Made by a program: the position numbers and the translations under genes
Shown here: positions 51,906 through 59,520 of the stretch, piece after piece
Layout of the letters: each line of letters starts with the position of its first letter
Numbering within the stretch: the stretch's first letter is position 1
Notes under the pieces: model-generated
What the model was told of the DNA's origin: nothing
Databases searched by the model: none
Seen by the model: only the letters and a program-made list of their open reading frames with translations
NCBI GenBank assembly: GCA_947259495.1
Contig: CAMYLV010000002.1
Coordinates: 1 to 64,000, forward strand
Direction: 5' to 3'
DNA from: an uncultured Desulfobacterales bacterium
Lineage (GTDB): Bacteria; Desulfobacterota; Desulfobacteria; Desulfobacterales; JAHEIW01
DNA length: 64,000 nucleotides

Positions 51906-52655
51906 ATGGACATCATCGAAATCGAAAATCTCAAACACCGTTTTTCGGACGGCACGTTGGGGCTCGACCATATTAACCTGAAGATTAAAGCCGGTGCCTT
52001 TGTGGTTGTAGCCGGGCCTAATGGCTCCGGTAAAACAACCCTCATTCGGCATTTAAACGGTCTGCTGCGGCCGACAATCGGAAGCGTTAAAGTGGCCGGG
52101 GTTTCGGTACAACAGGACCTGCTGCGTGCCAGGCGTCTGGTGGGAATGATGTTTCAGGACGCCGACAGCCAAATCGTCGGCGAGACGGTTTACGCGGATG
52201 TGGCTTTTGGGCCTGAAAATCTGCGATTTGATCACGATCAAATCCGTGAGCGCGTGGCCCTTGCGCTGGAGGTCGTCGGTTTGAAAGATTTTTCCGATCA
52301 GCGACCCCATTTGTTGTCCGGTGGCGAAAAACGCCGATTGGCGATTGCGGGTATTCTGGCGATGGAGCCCAAGGTGATTGTCTTCGACGAACCGTTTGCC
52401 AGTTTGGACTATCCGGGCGTCAAGCAGGTCCTCAAACAAATTCTCACCCTGCATCAGGCCGGCGACACGATTTTAGTCATTACCCACGATCTGGAAAAGG
52501 TGCTCGCCCATGCCGATCGTTTAATCATTATGCACAAAGGAAATATCGTGCGGGATGGCGTGCCCGCCGAAATTATCGGTGATATTGAAACTTTTGGCGT
52601 AAGAGCGCCCTGCGCATCTCAGCTGGGGATGGAGGTTCTTTCATGGCTGAACTGA
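51906..52655 (+). CDS. bioM: ECF transporter ATPase (CbiO/BioM family)
   Basis: This ATPase drives the ECF-type biotin importer. It is 249 residues, with Walker A GPNGSGKTTLIRHL near residue 39, Q-loop MMFQDADSQIVGETVY near 82 (the SQ-type extended Q-loop usual for ECF ATPases), signature LLSGGEKRRLAIAG near 138 and Walker B VIVFDEPFASLDYPG. One ATPase gene implies a homodimer. It overlaps the next gene by 13 bases. bioY-bioM-bioN order supports biotin as the substrate; cobalt or other vitamins are less likely. Confidence 0.9.
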   Translation: MDIIEIENLKHRFSDGTLGLDHINLKIKAGAFVVVAGPNGSGKTTLIRHLNGLLRPTIGSVKVAGVSVQQDLLRARRLVGMMFQDADSQIVGETVYADVAFGPENLRFDHDQIRERVALALEVVGLKDFSDQRPHLLSGGEKRRLAIAGILAMEPKVIVFDEPFASLDYPGVKQVLKQILTLHQAGDTILVITHDLEKVLAHADRLIIMHKGNIVRDGVPAEIIGDIETFGVRAPCASQLGMEVLSWLN

Positions 52656-53398
52656 CCTCCTTTAGCTTCCACCCCGGTTCCTCTTTGCTGCACAAATTGG
52701 ATGTTCGTTTTAAAATCTTTTTTTTGATTCTAATCAGCCTCATCAGTCTGGGGTGCGGTTTCACGGGACTTTGTATTCTTACCGGTCTATTGACTGCGCT
52801 GATTATGCATTCGCATTTACCGCTTAAATCCGGCTTCAAGGAGTTTCGGTTTTTTATAATTTTACTTTTGTTGATTCTGGTGGCGCGCATGCTCGCCACA
52901 CCCGGGACGGCCTTGTTCGAAATCAAATCCATTGCGATTACCCGGCCGGGGCTGATGTCCGGCATACGCATTTGCTGGCGGCTGGTTGTCATCGCATTGC
53001 TGGGATTCCTTTTTGTATTTACGACTCGATCGTCAGAGATCAAAGCGGCGGTGGAATGGTTTCTGAAACCGTTTAAGTTTATCCCCGCCAAACATATTGC
53101 CACCATGATGGGTTTGATTGTGCGATTTATTCCCGTTATTCTTAACCAGGCTAAAGAAACCGCCGAAGCCCAGCGGGCCCGCTGCCTGGAGAACAGGAAA
53201 AATCCATTCTATCGTCTGATACGGCTGGGGGTGCCGATCATCCGCAGAACCTTTGAGCAGGCCGACAGGCTGATTGTTGCCATGGAAGCCAGATGCTATT
53301 CTGAAAATCGTACCGATGCAATCCTGTCCGCGACGCGAATCGATTGGATAGCGCTTCTAATCATCTTTATCATATGCGGCGGGATCGTGAGTATCTGA
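52643..53398 (+). CDS. bioN: ECF transporter transmembrane component EcfT (CbiQ/BioN family)
   Basis: EcfT links the substrate-binding protein to the ATPases. The 251-residue protein has four to five helices and two coupling segments bearing the Ala-Arg-x motifs: EAQRARCLENRKNP near residue 172 and VAMEARCYSENRT near 215. The N-terminal LLHKLDVRFKIFFLILISL is characteristic of the family. It starts within the end of the ATPase gene, giving translational coupling. Confidence 0.9.
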   Translation: MAELTSFSFHPGSSLLHKLDVRFKIFFLILISLISLGCGFTGLCILTGLLTALIMHSHLPLKSGFKEFRFFIILLLLILVARMLATPGTALFEIKSIAITRPGLMSGIRICWRLVVIALLGFLFVFTTRSSEIKAAVEWFLKPFKFIPAKHIATMMGLIVRFIPVILNQAKETAEAQRARCLENRKNPFYRLIRLGVPIIRRTFEQADRLIVAMEARCYSENRTDAILSATRIDWIALLIIFIICGGIVSI

Positions 53399-53751
53399 AT
53401 TGCGGGATTGAATTTTATATTACGCCCCTGGAAACGGTGATATTTTTAACCCGGCCCTCCTTTATGCGCATTTTCTCGCCTACGATATTTATCAAACAGA
53501 ATAACCTATTGATATCATTGTTTTTTAAAATAAAGCACGGCTGGGTTCGGCAACATGTCACGCCGCTGCATGCAACCAGTGAGGGAGATAGAATAAGCAA
53601 CCAATTGACACATGCTGAACACTATAGTAAGGCCTAAACCGCTTTTGTTTTGACGATGTCACCATGAACATACTATTATACAAATACAGACCTGGGGTGC
53701 ACCAATGAACGCCCAATCCTATTCTTCATCCTTACTGACGGGGAGAATTTT
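53399..53751 (+). other. Intergenic region between bioN and trkA
   Basis: This 353-base gap has no established gene. It holds a sigma-70-like promoter (listed separately) and a possible 16-codon leader ORF (53705-53755) whose TGA stop overlaps the TTG start of trkA. The rest has nothing that I can recognise. Confidence 0.5.
53650..53679 (+). promoter_or_regulatory. Candidate promoter for trkA-trkH
   Basis: TTGACG (five of six) at 53650-53655, an 18-base spacer and TATTAT (five of six) at 53674-53679. The predicted start near 53686 lies about 20 bases before the ATG of the possible leader peptide and 66 bases before trkA. Confidence 0.5.
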
Positions 53752-55116
53752 TTGAAAGTTATTATTGTCGGAGCCGGGGAGGTCGGTTTCCACATTGCGA
53801 GCCATCTGGCGCTGGAAAACAAAGATGTGGTGGTCATCGACAAAAACCCGAATGCGATTCGACGGGTTTCCGATAATCTCGATGTTCAGGTTGTCACCGG
53901 TTCGGGGAGCAGCCCGATGGTCCTGGAAGAAGCCGGTATTCAAAACACTGAAATCATACTGGCGGTCACCAATAGTGACGAAACCAATCTGGTGGCCTGC
54001 CTGGTAGCCAATATCATTTCGCCATCGACCAAAAAACTGGCCCGCATCCGCAATGCTGATTTTGACACTTATCATGGAAACTTTCGGGAGATGGCACCGC
54101 ATATTGACACCATTATCAACCCGGACATTGAAGTGGTAAAGACCATCTACCGCATGATGAGCGTGCCGGGCGCTGTGGATATCGGTGAATTTGCCGATGG
54201 TCGTCTAAAATTTGTCGGGGTGAATTTAGAAGACGATTCACAACTGGCCGGCGCACGGCTTTCGGAGCTGCCGACCATTGTCGGCAAGGCCAGACCTCTG
54301 ATTGCGGCAGTGGTGCGCAAAGATGAGCTCATCATCCCCAGGGGAGACGATCGTCTCAAGTCTGGGGATCTGGTTTATTTTATCAGCGAAGAAGACAAAT
54401 TACTGGATACCCTTTCGCTGTTTAATAAATATGACCAGCCGCTGAAGCGAGCATTGATTATCGGCGGCGGACGCATTGGCTACCGAACGGCCAGTCTGCT
54501 GGAAGAGCACTCGATTTACTGCAAAATCATCGAACGCAATCCGGACCGCTGCACCTACCTGGCCGAACGCATGAACAAGTCGATTGTGCTTTGCGGGGAC
54601 GGTTCGGATCAAGAACTGCTCACAGAAGAAAATATCCAGGATATGGATATCGTCATTACGCTAACCCAGAATGAGGAAACCAATATTTTGGCCTCCCTCC
54701 TGGCCAAGCGCATGGGCGCGCGCCAGACCATCACCCGCATCAGCAAATTCAGTTATTTTCCGCTGACGGATGCCATTGGGATTGAACAGGTCGTCAGCCC
54801 GCGGCTGTCTGCCATCAACACCATCCTGCAGCACATCCGCAAGGGAAAAGTGCTATCAGCCATATCCATCAAAGGTGAGCAGGCCGAGGTTATCGAAGCG
54901 GTAGCTCTGGAAACATCGGACATCGTTGCAAAGCCCCTGCATGCCATTTCTTTTCCAAAAGGCGCCATGGTCGCAGGCATTATCCGCCAGGAATCGATTA
55001 TTATTCCGACGGGCGACAGCGTCATCCAGCCCAATGACCGGGTCATCATTTTTGCCCGGAAAGAAGCCATCTCTAAAATCGAGAAGATTCTATCCGTAAA
55101 GCTGGAGTATTTCTAG
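53752..55116 (+). CDS. trkA: Trk potassium transporter NAD-binding regulatory protein TrkA
   Basis: TrkA gates the TrkH potassium channel in response to nucleotides. The 454-residue protein is a tandem duplication: RCK_N (VIIVGAGEVGFHIASHLALE at the start), RCK_C (about 140-220), second RCK_N (ALIIGGGRIGYRTASLLEEH near 231) and second RCK_C (about 370-450). Both GxGxxG dinucleotide sites are intact. It begins with TTG after GGGGAGAAT. The stop codon immediately adjoins the trkH ATG, so the two subunits are made together. Confidence 0.94.
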   Translation: MKVIIVGAGEVGFHIASHLALENKDVVVIDKNPNAIRRVSDNLDVQVVTGSGSSPMVLEEAGIQNTEIILAVTNSDETNLVACLVANIISPSTKKLARIRNADFDTYHGNFREMAPHIDTIINPDIEVVKTIYRMMSVPGAVDIGEFADGRLKFVGVNLEDDSQLAGARLSELPTIVGKARPLIAAVVRKDELIIPRGDDRLKSGDLVYFISEEDKLLDTLSLFNKYDQPLKRALIIGGGRIGYRTASLLEEHSIYCKIIERNPDRCTYLAERMNKSIVLCGDGSDQELLTEENIQDMDIVITLTQNEETNILASLLAKRMGARQTITRISKFSYFPLTDAIGIEQVVSPRLSAINTILQHIRKGKVLSAISIKGEQAEVIEAVALETSDIVAKPLHAISFPKGAMVAGIIRQESIIIPTGDSVIQPNDRVIIFARKEAISKIEKILSVKLEYF

Positions 55117-56565
55117 ATGCGCTGGCGCTATATCCTTCACACAGTCGCGGTAATGTCTTTTTTCTTCGGGCTGACTATGATTGTTCCCCTTGTTGTTGGT
55201 CTGTATTATCGCGATCAGAGTGTTGCACCACTGTTAAATTCCATGGGGATAACTGTCGTCAGCGGTCTATTGTTTCACCTGATTTTCAGAAGTGGCAAAG
55301 CCGAGGTAATCAGCCAGCGGGAAGGCATGGCCATCGTTGCAATCGGGTGGACCGCCGTGGGCTTGTTTGGAGCGTTGCCGTTTTATCTATCCAGCGGTTT
55401 TGAGACCTTTGTCGATGCGGCTTTTGAATCAGTGTCCGGTTTTACCACCACGGGGGCATCGATTTTAACCAATATCGAAGCGGTTTCAAAAGGTCTTTTG
55501 TTCTGGCGCAGCTTTATCCAGTGGCTCGGCGGAATGGGCATCATTGTGCTGTCGGTGGCCATTCTCCCCTTTTTAGGCGTCGGTGGTATGCAGCTTTACA
55601 AAGCCGAAGTCCCCAGCCCGGTCCCGGACAAACTCAGACCCCGTATTCGGGACACGGCCATGATTCTCTGGAAAGTATATGCCCTGATTTCCCTGGTGCA
55701 GACTGTTTTACTTCTGTTGGGGGGCATGAGTTTATACGATGCCTTGTGCCACACCTTTACCACCATGCCCACTGGAGGATTTTCCACCCAAAATGCATCG
55801 ATAGCCCATTATGACAGCATCTATTTTGACTGCGTTTTTATATTTTTTATGCTGATGGCCGGCATTAACTTCTCTTTGCACTACCAATTTTTAAAGGGAA
55901 AGCCTTTGGTTTTCTGGCGGGACTCTGAGTGTCGTTTTTTTCTGGGAACGGTACTGCTCTTGATCATTGTGGTCACGATGAATCTTTACGGTTCGGTATA
56001 TACAACTTTAGGTACCGCGTTGCGCTTCGGCGCATTTCAGGTGGTATCCATCATCACCACCACCGGTTTTGCAACCGCCGACTATGAGCTTTGGCCGTCC
56101 ATGTCCCAGCTAATTTTATTATTGTGTATGTTTATCGGCGCATCAGCCGGATCCACCGGGGGCGGCATGAAGTGCCTGCGGATCATGCTGTGCTTTAAAT
56201 ATTGTTATCGGGAACTATTCAGCCTGATTCACCCGCGAGCGGTCTCCCCGATAAAAATCGGCGGCAAAACAGTGCCGGACGATGTCATGCGCAGCGTGGT
56301 CGGATTCCTGGCCTTGTACATGGGATTATTTGCCCTGAGCACTGTGGCATTGGCGGGACTGGGCGTGGATTTTAGAACTTCATTTGCCGCCATTGCTGCT
56401 AGTATCGGCAACATCGGGCCCGGTTTTGGTATGGTGGGCCCGGTGGACAACTATGCTCAGATCCCCGATTTAGGCAAATGGCTACTGATCTGGTGCATGT
56501 TGCTGGGACGGCTGGAAATTTTCACGGTGATTATTCTCGTAGTCCCCGAGTTCTGGCGAAAGTAA
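55117..56565 (+). CDS. trkH: Trk potassium transporter membrane subunit TrkH
   Basis: TrkH is the channel-like potassium uptake subunit in the inner membrane. The 482-residue protein has the fourfold M1-P-M2 layout. The selectivity-filter segments are SGFTTTGAS near residue 110, TMPTGGFSTQN near 220, STITTTGFATADY-type (here IITTTGFATADYELWP) near 310, and ASIGNIGPGFGMVG near 430. Asp/Glu-rich gating loops and IGGKTVPDDVMRSVVGF near 385 are typical. It is the last gene before the tRNA cluster. Confidence 0.95.
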   Translation: MRWRYILHTVAVMSFFFGLTMIVPLVVGLYYRDQSVAPLLNSMGITVVSGLLFHLIFRSGKAEVISQREGMAIVAIGWTAVGLFGALPFYLSSGFETFVDAAFESVSGFTTTGASILTNIEAVSKGLLFWRSFIQWLGGMGIIVLSVAILPFLGVGGMQLYKAEVPSPVPDKLRPRIRDTAMILWKVYALISLVQTVLLLLGGMSLYDALCHTFTTMPTGGFSTQNASIAHYDSIYFDCVFIFFMLMAGINFSLHYQFLKGKPLVFWRDSECRFFLGTVLLLIIVVTMNLYGSVYTTLGTALRFGAFQVVSIITTTGFATADYELWPSMSQLILLLCMFIGASAGSTGGGMKCLRIMLCFKYCYRELFSLIHPRAVSPIKIGGKTVPDDVMRSVVGFLALYMGLFALSTVALAGLGVDFRTSFAAIAASIGNIGPGFGMVGPVDNYAQIPDLGKWLLIWCMLLGRLEIFTVIILVVPEFWRK

Positions 56566-56616
56566 AAGCAGACTCAAAAATGCATCTCACGCCCAAAGGC
56601 TATCCATTTTTTTTTG

Positions 56617-56645
56617 TTGACAAATATAGACGATATAGTTAACTA
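56617..56645 (+). promoter_or_regulatory. Promoter of the tRNA-Lys/tRNA-Glu cluster
   Basis: A perfect TTGACA (56617-56622) lies 36 bases before the mature tRNA-Lys 5' end, the usual distance for a tRNA promoter. The -10 region is weak; TTAACT at 56639-56644 with a 16-base spacer is the best match (three of six). Confidence 0.45.
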
Positions 56646-56658
56646 ATTGCGTTTAACC

Positions 56659-56734
56659 GGGCCGTTAACTCAGTCGGTAGAGTATCTGCCTTTTAAGCAG
56701 AGAGTCGCTGGTTCGAGCCCAGCACGGCCCACCA
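56659..56734 (+). tRNA. tRNA-Lys (anticodon TTT)
   Basis: A 76-base cloverleaf with acceptor GGGCCGT/ACGGCCC, discriminator A and encoded CCA. The anticodon stem TCTGC/GCAGA encloses CTTTTAA, giving anticodon TTT for lysine AAA/AAG. It is first in the cluster of tRNA-type genes. Confidence 0.95.
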
Positions 56735-56765
56735 TATATAAAACCGTTTCACAGTTTTATCTTGC

Positions 56766-56846
56766 GTCCCCATCGTTTAGCCTGGTCCAGGACATCCCGC
56801 ATAACATGCGGGACAACGGGTTTCATAATCCGCTTAGGGACGCCGA
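56766..56846 (+). pseudogene. Degenerate tRNA-Glu duplicate (tRNA-like sequence)
   Basis: The first 30 bases (GTCCCCATCGTTTAGCCTGG and onward) are almost identical to the true tRNA-Glu just downstream. The anticodon arm is replaced by a different perfect hairpin, TCCCGCAT-AAC-ATGCGGGA; if folded as a normal five-base stem, the loop would be ATAACAT, with AAC in the anticodon position. The T-arm has one extra base (GGTTTCATAATCC), the acceptor has one C-A mismatch, and the 3' end reads CCG rather than CCA. It is probably not charged; a specialised tRNA-like role cannot be excluded. Confidence 0.6.
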
Positions 56847-56879
56847 CATACAGGAATCAGAGCGCTAAAAGTGAATTGC

Positions 56880-56957
56880 GTCCCCATCGTCTAGCCTGGT
56901 CCAGGACACCGGCCTTTCACGCCGGCAACAGGGGTTCAAATCCCCTTGGGGACGCCA
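56880..56957 (+). tRNA. tRNA-Glu (anticodon TTC)
   Basis: The acceptor GTCCCCA pairs with TGGGGAC, followed by discriminator G and encoded CCA. The anticodon stem CCGGC/GCCGG encloses CTTTCAC, giving anticodon TTC for glutamate. The T-arm is AGGGGTTCAAATCCCCT. Its 3' 18 bases are the beginning of a 99-bp sequence repeated exactly at 58491-58589. Confidence 0.95.
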
Positions 56958-57038
56958 TAATTTATTGCAGAGGGATATCGGCAACAGCCGTTAACATTAA
57001 TAGCTTTCCGAGGACATTTGCGATAGTGGATTCATATC
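56940..57038 (+). repeat. Left copy of 99-bp perfect direct repeat (tRNA-Glu 3' end)
   Basis: From ATCCCCTTGGGGACGCC to GATAGTGGATTCATATC this sequence recurs without difference at 58491-58589. It includes the last 18 bases of tRNA-Glu. On the minus strand the remaining part would encode the same C-terminal residues as the acyltransferase gene that ends in the right copy. This resembles the left attachment site of a small integrated segment. Confidence 0.9.
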
Positions 57039-57051
57039 GACGCCAATTTTT

Positions 57052-57084
57052 AAAGCGGTTATCAAACAGATGATAACCGCTTTT
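57052..57084. terminator. Bidirectional rho-independent terminator
   Basis: AAAGCGGTTATCA and TGATAACCGCTTT form a perfect 13-base stem with a six-base loop, followed by TTATTTATTTT on the plus strand. It ends transcription from the tRNA cluster. It lies inside the islet, 13 bases past the left direct repeat. Confidence 0.85.
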
Positions 57085-57196
57085 ATTTATTTTAATACAG
57101 CTTAGTATGATCTTTTGATCCTAACGAATATCAATGGCAAATATAGCGGGTGAATACATCAGGTAAGGCGATAGATTCTATATTAAGAAGAAGAAG

Positions 57197-57403
57197 TTAT
57201 GCAGTTTGTTGAGGCATTTCTTGAAAGGAAAATTCCCACAACTCCGCGTTGGCTTTCGCGTGTTCAATCGTCATGCCTACAAGATTGCCCTTTACATCTA
57301 TGTCAATATCAATATTTTCACTGATCTCTTTAGTTTCGAGAACGTTATTATCTTTGAATTCGACATGGGCTGTGTCTGTGTCCGGAAAATATTTGACTTT
57401 CAT
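57197..57403 (-). CDS. DUF2283 family protein
   Basis: The 68-residue protein matches DUF2283: KYFPDTDTAHVEFKDNNVLE at the start, then ENIDIDIDVKGNLVGMTIEHA. These small proteins are widespread, often horizontally acquired, and frequently next to a DUF4258 protein; no partner is present here. GGAGGGATAGAAATG provides a good start signal. It lies inside the 1.45-kb islet. Function unknown. Confidence 0.85.
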   Translation of the reverse strand: MKVKYFPDTDTAHVEFKDNNVLETKEISENIDIDIDVKGNLVGMTIEHAKANAELWEFSFQEMPQQTA

Positions 57404-57653
57404 TTCTATCCCTCCTTGTAAGATCGATCAAAGTCTGACAATTCTTATTTATTCAAGACATAGGACTACAAAAATTAAACTGAGTATTTTCACAGTAGAT
57501 TTTAAAATCATACCATCTGTCATGCTTCACTGTCCGCTTCATCTAACCTGGCCTTGAGCAGCACTTTATTCACTGAAAAACCTCTTCGGCAGAGAGCTTA
57601 TCCAGCTGACCGCCGATCAGGCCCGATAGTGCGCCGGAAGTCGCATATCCATA

Positions 57654-58352
57654 TTATGGAGTCCATTCATCAACCATATCCGGGCCTTCGTAACCGCACA
57701 CGCCCATACGAGGGGAATTGACCACATCAAGCATCATTTCCTCACCGCACTCGTGCGCATCTTGACATTGGTCACAAACAAAGCCCTCGCATTCAACACA
57801 CATGCTGGTAGCTTGTTTGCCGCAGTCCTCGCACACAGAGGCGTATGGGTTGTTGCGGGCCAATATGCGGATCTTATTTTTTCCCAAAAAGCCTTCACGC
57901 ACCGCCAGCACCTGGCCATCGAGATAGGTTGTGCTACCGAAATCATACTCATACGTAAATGTGTCCTTCAGATTCAAAACAGAGTAGAGGCGCTTGTTCA
58001 TCGACTGATTTGACATATCCGTGAAAGACAGCTCTTTTAGAAGTCTTTTATCATCGTATTTCGCTCCGCGGATGGTAAACGCACTCAGATGGCCACAACA
58101 CTCCAACCAGATGTCACGCAAAAAATCATCCAGATCGGAAAGCGTGGCGTTTCCCGGGATTTCAATGTGCAGCCAATACCATTTACCACCGGTAATTTTT
58201 AAGTGATAAATTTTATATTTTTTTTGTCTCTCTTTCAGATCCAACCCATTACTATCTTTACGAGTTTTGCATGTTAACAGATGTCGTCCCATTCCTGCGC
58301 CGGAAAATATTTTGAGGCAAAATCTGCAAAAGCCTTCACTTTTATGTTCCAT
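57654..58352 (-). CDS. pRiA4b ORF-3/IS1096-passenger-like protein with two zinc-binding modules
   Basis: The middle of this 232-residue protein (about 45-165) resembles the pRiA4b ORF-3-like family (PF07929) first noted on plasmids and near insertion sequences: YHLKITGGKWYWLHIEIPG, TLSDLDDFLRDIWLECCGHL and YEYDFGSTTYL. The N-terminus has a C2HC-type finger (CRFCLKIFSGAGMGRHLLTC), and the C-terminus a cysteine cluster (CEDCGKQATSMCVECEGFVC). The fold's function is unknown; the family context suggests mobile DNA. GGAGGCG precedes the start. It lies inside the islet bounded by the 99-bp repeats. Confidence 0.8.
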   Translation of the reverse strand: MEHKSEGFCRFCLKIFSGAGMGRHLLTCKTRKDSNGLDLKERQKKYKIYHLKITGGKWYWLHIEIPGNATLSDLDDFLRDIWLECCGHLSAFTIRGAKYDDKRLLKELSFTDMSNQSMNKRLYSVLNLKDTFTYEYDFGSTTYLDGQVLAVREGFLGKNKIRILARNNPYASVCEDCGKQATSMCVECEGFVCDQCQDAHECGEEMMLDVVNSPRMGVCGYEGPDMVDEWTP

Positions 58353-58490
58353 TTAACGCCTCCTTGCTCATCTTGTAACCAAACAATCACCAATTTTTGT
58401 CGAATAGAATAGGCCACACTTGAAATAATTGATCAAGATATCATTCCCAACTCAAATTGATCGTTTCTGATAAATAATGATACTTTACAG

Positions 58491-58589
58491 ATCCCCTTGG
58501 GGACGCCATAATTTATTGCAGAGGGATATCGGCAACAGCCGTTAACATTAATAGCTTTCCGAGGACATTTGCGATAGTGGATTCATATC
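58491..58589 (+). repeat. Right copy of 99-bp perfect direct repeat
   Basis: Identical to 56940-57038. Its first 17 bases are the tRNA-Glu 3' end without the rest of the tRNA, and the remainder codes (minus strand) for the C-terminus of the LpxL-like acyltransferase. The intact original site was therefore probably tRNA-Glu directly followed by the 3' end of that convergent gene. Confidence 0.9.
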
Positions 58590-59520
58590 TCTTTTCTTTT
58601 ATTCGCTTCAGGCGTTTTTCTGATTCCGGATAAAGATCCGGGTAAAAATCCTTCCAGCGCTTAAGCATCCAGTTCCATTGTTCCGGATAGTTGCGAATCG
58701 CGAGTTCCACGCGGTCGGTGATTAGCTGGGTATTGGCCTGTAAATCGTAGCGTAGGTCCTTGGTTCGCTGAATTTCGACAGGGGTCTCAATCTGCACAAT
58801 CAGTTCGCCTTTTGGATTGCGATGACAAAATCCCGGAATGATCGGGCTCTTGCAGCGAAGACCCAGCAGGGCAGCAGCCGGGGTGGCCGTCGCTCGACGT
58901 CCGAAGAAATTTACTTCCACTCCGTCAAATCTCCGGCTGATATCCATCAGAATAGCGAGCATCGCTCCCTGGCGCAGTGTTTGTGTCATTTCCGGAAGGG
59001 CGCCTTTTTTATAGATAACCTTATTGCCAAAGCGCGTGCGCAGGTTATGAATCAAGCGGTTTAGCCGGACGTTTCGCATTTTTTTTGCCACGGCCGCCAT
59101 TTGCAGTCCCAATAGACAGGGGATGGATTGCGCGGCCATTTCATAGTTACCCAGATGGGCCGTAATCAAAATAATACCTTTCTGCTTGGCCAGCGCTTCG
59201 ATTAAGATCTCTGCACCTTCGATGCGCACCTTTGAGACGAGCTCTTGTTGAGATAAGCAAGCCATTTGCAGAAGTTCTATGATGGTAACGCCAAAATGCT
59301 GAAAAATACGTTTGGCCTTACTTTGGATTTGCTGCGGCGATGATTCAACAAGGGAAAATTGTAAATTGCGATTAACAATGCGCCGCTGGGGCACCGCAAG
59401 GTAATACAGCAGATTGCCCAGTATTTTGCCGAAAAACAGCAGATGGGTTTTGGGTATTTGAGCAATAAAGGATTTCAACGGTATGCCCCCCGTCGATAGA
59501 GTTTCCAAAAGATCACGCAA
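58513..59520 (-). CDS. LpxL/HtrB-family lysophospholipid acyltransferase
   Basis: Family members add late acyl chains to lipid A or ornithine-type lipids. The 335-residue protein has an N-terminal hydrophobic region (about 20-45) and the catalytic box ILITAHLGNYEMAAQSIPCL near residue 116, with HLGNYE as the H(x4)D/E motif. Further blocks are LAILMDISRRFDGVEVNFFG near 192 and EQWNWMLKRWKD near 288. The final 26 residues lie inside the right copy of the 99-bp repeat. It overlaps the next upstream gene by 46 bases, forming one transcription unit with the nucleotidyltransferase and kinase genes. Confidence 0.88.
   Translation of the reverse strand: MRDLLETLSTGGIPLKSFIAQIPKTHLLFFGKILGNLLYYLAVPQRRIVNRNLQFSLVESSPQQIQSKAKRIFQHFGVTIIELLQMACLSQQELVSKVRIEGAEILIEALAKQKGIILITAHLGNYEMAAQSIPCLLGLQMAAVAKKMRNVRLNRLIHNLRTRFGNKVIYKKGALPEMTQTLRQGAMLAILMDISRRFDGVEVNFFGRRATATPAAALLGLRCKSPIIPGFCHRNPKGELIVQIETPVEIQRTKDLRYDLQANTQLITDRVELAIRNYPEQWNWMLKRWKDFYPDLYPESEKRLKRIKEKRYESTIANVLGKLLMLTAVADIPLQ

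Noticed and set aside
56766-56846. A functional tRNA-Val(AAC)
   Set aside because: The acceptor has a mismatch, the T-arm an insertion, and CCA is replaced by CCG, so a charged valine tRNA is unlikely.
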